Positions 60,946-64,000 of a stretch of DNA of 64,000 bases are shown piece after piece. Positions within the stretch are counted from its first letter, which is position 1. Every line of letters begins with the position of its first letter. The notes under the pieces are model-generated. The model had not been told where the DNA came from. It searched no databases and was given only the letters and a program-made list of their open reading frames with translations. The stretch covers positions 496,001 through 560,000 of the forward strand of contig CBDICI010000004.1 of assembly GCA_965277345.1 (NCBI GenBank). Reading direction: 5' to 3'. The stretch comes from CAIOYC01 sp965277345. GTDB taxonomy: Bacteria; Pseudomonadota; Alphaproteobacteria; Caulobacterales; Caulobacteraceae. Made by a program: the position numbers and the translations under genes.

Positions 60946-61584
60946 ATGCTGTCCCATACCGAAATCTGGTCCGCCCTGGATGGGCTGGCGCGGCGCTTCG
61001 ACATGAGCCCCTCGGCATTGGCCAAGCTGGCCGGGCTCGATCCCACCAGCTTCAACCGCTCCAAGCGGCTGTCGAGCGAGACGCCGCCGCGCCCGCGCTG
61101 GCCCTCCACCGAGAGCCTGGCCAAGGTGTTGGCCGCCACCGGCGTCTCCTTCGCCGAGTTCGCCGAGATGGCCGCACCAGGACGGCGGGGCGGCCGCGTC
61201 CGGGGCGTGCCGTTGCTGGGATTCGCCCAGGCCGGGGCCGAGGGTTATTTCGACGACGCGGGCTTCCCCGCCGGCCAGGGGTGGGAAGAGATCGAACTTC
61301 CCGCCGGCGGCCCCGACGATGTCTATGCGCTGGAGATCGCCGGCGACTCCATGCGCCCGGTCTATCGCGACGGCGACCGCATCATTGTGCAGCCGACGCC
61401 CGAGCCGCGCCGGGGCGACCGGGTGGTGGTCAAGACCACGGGCGGCGAGGTGATGGCCAAGGAGGTGGCGCGGGTCACCGCCAACCGCCTTGAGCTGACC
61501 TCCCTCAACCCCGACTATCCCGGCCGCACGCTGGAGCGACGCGACATCGCCTGGATCGCCCGCATCCTGTGGGCCAGCCAGTGA
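60946..61584 (+). CDS. LexA-like S24 peptidase-family regulator
   Basis: A 212-residue protein with an N-terminal helix-turn-helix (FDMSPSALAKLAGLDPTSFNR, about residues 19-39), a short linker, and a C-terminal S24 domain: the Ser in EIAGDSMRPVY and the Lys in DRVVVKTTGGEVMAKEV are the catalytic pair. An AG bond in FAQAGAEG lies where LexA-type self-cleavage occurs. It could be a LexA-like or phage-type repressor responding to damage, but no phage genes are near. Imperfect CTCAACTAGGG / CCTCACTAGGG repeats lie just upstream (60871-60924). Confidence 0.78.
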   Translation: MLSHTEIWSALDGLARRFDMSPSALAKLAGLDPTSFNRSKRLSSETPPRPRWPSTESLAKVLAATGVSFAEFAEMAAPGRRGGRVRGVPLLGFAQAGAEGYFDDAGFPAGQGWEEIELPAGGPDDVYALEIAGDSMRPVYRDGDRIIVQPTPEPRRGDRVVVKTTGGEVMAKEVARVTANRLELTSLNPDYPGRTLERRDIAWIARILWASQ

Positions 61585-61641
61585 TTCTTCTTTCCGGACT
61601 CCGATCTCCCTCCAAGTCAATACTCATGTTATGATTCGCCC

Positions 61642-62169
61642 ATGGCTCAGAAAGCTCAAACCCCGGCGCCGCGCCTAAAGGACGTGCTTCACTATGTGAT
61701 CGCCCGGTCGGACGGCTGTGAGTTCGGCACAATCAAGCTTAACAAGGCTATTGTGCGCTCGGACGTGGAATTCTATCGCCGCTACGGGCGTACGATCACG
61801 GGAGCGGATTCCTTTCAGAAGCAGCAGTTCGGCCCAGTACCAAATGGCGTTGTCAAAGCTCTTCGGTCGCTCAGTGATGATGGGTTTGTCGTGTCGCGGA
61901 ATGTTCAGACGCCAGTAGGACCGCGCAAAGAGTTTGTGGCGCTTCGGGAGCCGCCGATCTCCAGCTTCACGCCGGAAGAGGTGGATGTCATCAATATCGC
62001 CATCACTCATCTTGAGAGACTTACAGCCAGCCAGGCGAGTGACGAAACGCACGACGCACTTTGGGATGAGGTGGTCTCGATGGAACAGATTCCCGTAAGC
62101 GCCGCGGCCTTCAAACCGACGCAGCTTGACGACGATGTGGTCGCATGGGCTCTAGCCGAGCCCAACTAA
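61642..62169 (+). CDS. Panacea-domain (SocA-like) antitoxin candidate
   Basis: A 175-residue protein with the Panacea pattern: an early LKDVLHYVIAR, then IKLNKAIVRSDVEFYRRYG, RTITGADSFQKQQFGPVPNGV and a C-terminal helical part. Panacea proteins act as antitoxins for many unrelated toxins. The next gene overlaps its stop by one base, the expected two-gene arrangement. Base composition is lower in GC than in the flanking genes. The -10-like TATGAT (61630-61635) lies so close that the mRNA may be leaderless. No Shine-Dalgarno sequence is visible. Confidence 0.78.
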   Translation: MAQKAQTPAPRLKDVLHYVIARSDGCEFGTIKLNKAIVRSDVEFYRRYGRTITGADSFQKQQFGPVPNGVVKALRSLSDDGFVVSRNVQTPVGPRKEFVALREPPISSFTPEEVDVINIAITHLERLTASQASDETHDALWDEVVSMEQIPVSAAAFKPTQLDDDVVAWALAEPN

Positions 62170-62483
62170 TGAGAATAGCTCGGCCTCCTGAAGGCTTCGC
62201 CATCATTCTTAGCGAAAGCGCACAACAAACGCTGAGGTCGGCACAGCAAGCCGTCCCCCGTATAGATGACATCTGGACAGGCATTACAGAACGCCTGAAA
62301 TTCACGGCCCATCGCGAAGGTGTCTCATTGAAGAATGGAGATCGCGTCTACCAGATTGACGCGGATGCGTCGTTTGGGATTCCGCGCGTTGCTCTGGTGT
62401 ATCGCGTGCTCGGCGATGCGGTGACGATTCTTAGGATTCTGATTTCAATCAAATCGACTGATTTGGACCAAGACAGGCAATGA
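62169..62483 (+). CDS. Putative toxin partner of the Panacea protein
   Basis: A 104-residue protein starting MRIARPPEGFAIILSESAQQ, with a C-terminal half RVYQIDADASFGIPRVALVYRVLGDAVTILRI. The pattern of alternating hydrophobic strands resembles the RelE/ParE fold, but no catalytic residues are certain. It overlaps the Panacea gene by one base (TAATG) and the EamA gene by 4 bases. Being a small protein translationally coupled to an antitoxin-like gene, it is the likely toxin. Toxicity is inference. Confidence 0.6.
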   Translation: MRIARPPEGFAIILSESAQQTLRSAQQAVPRIDDIWTGITERLKFTAHREGVSLKNGDRVYQIDADASFGIPRVALVYRVLGDAVTILRILISIKSTDLDQDRQ

Positions 62484-62914
62484 CCAGCCCTTGGTCCGAC
62501 TGGCGGCTTTGGGCGTCGGGCTCGGCGGTGTTCGCCGCCGCCACTGCGCTGCTCGCCAAGGTCGGGATCGAGGGGGTGAACTCCAACTTCGCCACCTTCA
62601 TCCGCACCCTGGTGATCGTGCCGACTCTGCTGATCGTGTTGCTGGTGACCCGCCAGATGCAGCATCCGGGCGTGGTTAGCGGCAAGACCTGGCTGTTCCT
62701 GACCCTGTCCGGCCTGGCCACCGGCGCCTCGTGGCTCTGCTACTTCCGCGCCCTGCAACTCGGCCCCGCCGCGCGGGTGGCGCCCATCGACAAGCTGAGC
62801 GTGGTCATGGTGGCGATCGCCGGCACGCTGCTGCTCGGCGAACGCCTGACCCTCGGCGCATGGATGGGCGTGGCCCTGATCGCGGCGGGGGCGATCTGCG
62901 TCGCGGTGTTCTAG
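62480..62914 (+). CDS. EamA/DMT-family membrane transporter (small)
   Basis: A 144-residue protein with about four to five membrane spans and one EamA repeat: WRLWASGSAVFAAATALLAKVGI at the start and LGERLTLGAWMGVALIAAGAI near the end. Single-repeat members (COG2510) work as pairs or homodimers and export small metabolites. It overlaps the upstream toxin-like gene by ATGA and shares a 4-base stop overlap with the convergent SDR. Confidence 0.82.
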   Translation: MTSPWSDWRLWASGSAVFAAATALLAKVGIEGVNSNFATFIRTLVIVPTLLIVLLVTRQMQHPGVVSGKTWLFLTLSGLATGASWLCYFRALQLGPAARVAPIDKLSVVMVAIAGTLLLGERLTLGAWMGVALIAAGAICVAVF

Positions 62915-63654
62915 AGGTCCACCAGCCCGCCGTCGACGAACAGCTCCGCGCCCGTGGTATAGGTGGCGTCGGCGGCGAGGTAGAGGGCGGCGCGGGCCAC
63001 CTCGTCCGCGTGGCCCATGCGGCCAAGGGGGATGCCCGCGATCATCTGCGACTGGAACCCCTTGACTTGGTCCGGAGTCAGTCCGGCTTTGCCGAAGATC
63101 GGCGTATCGATGGGGCCGGGGCTGATGGTGTTCACCCGGATGCCCTTGGATGCGAGCTCGGCGGCGAAGGTGCGGCCGAACGAGCGCAGCGCCGCCTTGG
63201 TGGCGCCATAGACCGTACCGCCCGCCTGGCCCTTCACCCCCGATACCGACGCGGTCAGGATGATCGAACCCCCCTCTGGAATGGCTTCAGCGCCGTATTT
63301 GATGGCGAAATAGGCGCCGCAGACATTGAGATCGAACTGGGCGTCGAAAAACGCCTCGTCCACCAGGGCCGAAGGCGCGAACCTGGCAATGCCCGCGTTG
63401 ACGAACAGCACGTCGATACGGCCATGCTTGCCTTTCACCGTATCGATCAGCGCTTTGGTGGCGGCCGTGTCGCTGGCGTCGGAGCCGATCGCCTCGATAC
63501 CCGGAAGCTCGGTTCGCGCCGCGTCGAGCGTAGCCGGGTTGGAGCCGGTGACGATCACGCTCGCCCCCTCCGCCTGAAACAATCTGGCCGTGGCCGCCCC
63601 GATACCGGTGGTGCCGCCAGTAATCAGCGCGATCTTGCCTTGAAGCTTGGACAT
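62911..63654 (-). CDS. Short-chain dehydrogenase/reductase
   Basis: A 247-residue SDR starting MSKLQGKIALITGGTTGIGAATA, the NAD(P)-binding glycine motif. It has FVNAGIARF for the NAG motif, catalytic Ser in LTASVSGVKGQ, and YGATKAALRSF for the Tyr/Lys pair at about residues 150-154. The substrate is unknown. Codon use is standard. Its stop overlaps that of the EamA gene. Confidence 0.9.
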   Translation of the reverse strand: MSKLQGKIALITGGTTGIGAATARLFQAEGASVIVTGSNPATLDAARTELPGIEAIGSDASDTAATKALIDTVKGKHGRIDVLFVNAGIARFAPSALVDEAFFDAQFDLNVCGAYFAIKYGAEAIPEGGSIILTASVSGVKGQAGGTVYGATKAALRSFGRTFAAELASKGIRVNTISPGPIDTPIFGKAGLTPDQVKGFQSQMIAGIPLGRMGHADEVARAALYLAADATYTTGAELFVDGGLVDL

Positions 63655-63790
63655 GGCCGTAGGCCTCCGTCTCTCATCTGGTACGCCGTCCGTCCGGCGC
63701 GACCAGCATCTAGTGCGCCGGCACGGTCGTGAAACCGCGTGGCGACGAAGTTCTTGGCGAGTTGATCGCAGAAAAACTGAAGGGAGCGGC

Positions 63791-64000
63791 TCAGGGCTTC
63801 GAGGGGGCGCAGGCGACGCCGCACTTGGCCAAGGCCGCCGCCAGCTTTTGTTTGGTCACCGACAGCTCCAGCCGCATCAGATAGACCTGAGCGTCGGAGC
63901 GTTCGTATTCCTCCGCGAGCTTGACGTCCGCCATCGCCTTGGCGTCCTGGGCTTCCTTAAGCGCGGCGGCGCAGGTTTCGGGCCTGCCCCTTTCGGCGGC
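63791..64000 (-). CDS. Partial protein of unknown function (C-terminal end)
   Basis: The minus-strand frame is open at the window edge and ends at TGA 63793-63791, giving 69 residues. It reads through AALKEAQDAKAMADVKLAEE, a charged coiled-coil-like helix, and ends LAKCGVACAPSKP with two cysteines. The N-terminus lies beyond base 64000, so nothing can be said about a signal or domain. It is the last gene of the window. Confidence 0.55.
   Translation of the reverse strand, partial: AAERGRPETCAAALKEAQDAKAMADVKLAEEYERSDAQVYLMRLELSVTKQKLAAALAKCGVACAPSKP

Overview
The window is about 64 kb of high-GC chromosomal DNA from an alphaproteobacterium, most likely a member of the Caulobacterales (Caulobacter/Phenylobacterium-like). 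Supporting signs are a DUF1465 protein that looks like the cell-cycle adaptor RcdA next to a DUF1192 protein, dnaA directly downstream of rpsT with a cluster of GANTC (CcrM) sites between them, a SUV3-like helicase / S4 / ferredoxin / CarD block, and the aerobic cobaltochelatase subunit CobT. There is no prophage, CRISPR array, IS element or rRNA operon. One tRNA (Arg, CCT) was found.

Layout. 1-11.5 kb: mixed metabolic and envelope genes (a partial FAD protein, a cytochrome c, two alpha/beta hydrolases, an ABC exporter, a Phd/VapC toxin-antitoxin pair, class II fructose-bisphosphate aldolase, rimO) and a collapsed molybdenum hydroxylase remnant. 11.8-21 kb: an acetyltransferase, an alcohol dehydrogenase, a broken ParE-type toxin gene, an aldo/keto reductase, an S1/P1 nuclease, rcdA, DUF1192, quinone oxidoreductase, murI. 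21-33 kb: nrdA, dnaA, rpsT, a four-PAS hybrid histidine kinase, cobT, lldD, rpmB. 33.8-38 kb: SUV3-like helicase, S4 protein, fdxA and carD/cdnL. 38-43.8 kb: a nuclease lipoprotein, tRNA-Arg, an iron-uptake block (Fur-box-like site, cupredoxin, FTR1 permease, His/Met-rich peptide), a SWIM protein, dienelactone hydrolase, a response regulator, and a lipoprotein with a toxin-like domain. 43.9-50.8 kb: coaBC, dut, a 35-aa membrane protein behind a long leader hairpin, recF, gyrB, and a D-threonine-aldolase-like enzyme. 50.8-57.5 kb: a molybdenum cofactor operon (moeA-moaC-moaB-moaE-moaD-moaA, with mocA divergent), an FKBP isomerase, ccmC-ccmD-ccmG. 57.5-64 kb: rsmE, ppk2, a ParDE-like pair, an aldo/keto reductase, an S24 repressor-like regulator, a two-gene Panacea-type toxin-antitoxin candidate, an EamA transporter, an SDR, and a partial gene.

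The most unusual items are the Panacea-domain antitoxin with an unnamed small partner (61.6-62.5 kb), a two-copy intergenic repeat whose stem changes by compensating substitutions (37.9 and 45.6 kb), the structured leader of a tiny membrane protein (45.7-45.9 kb), a probable CTG start overlapping the gyrB stop codon, the GANTC cluster upstream of dnaA, and two decayed genes (isoquinoline 1-oxidoreductase-like, ParE-like). Most genes are packed tightly; four convergent pairs share their stop codons in a 4-base overlap.
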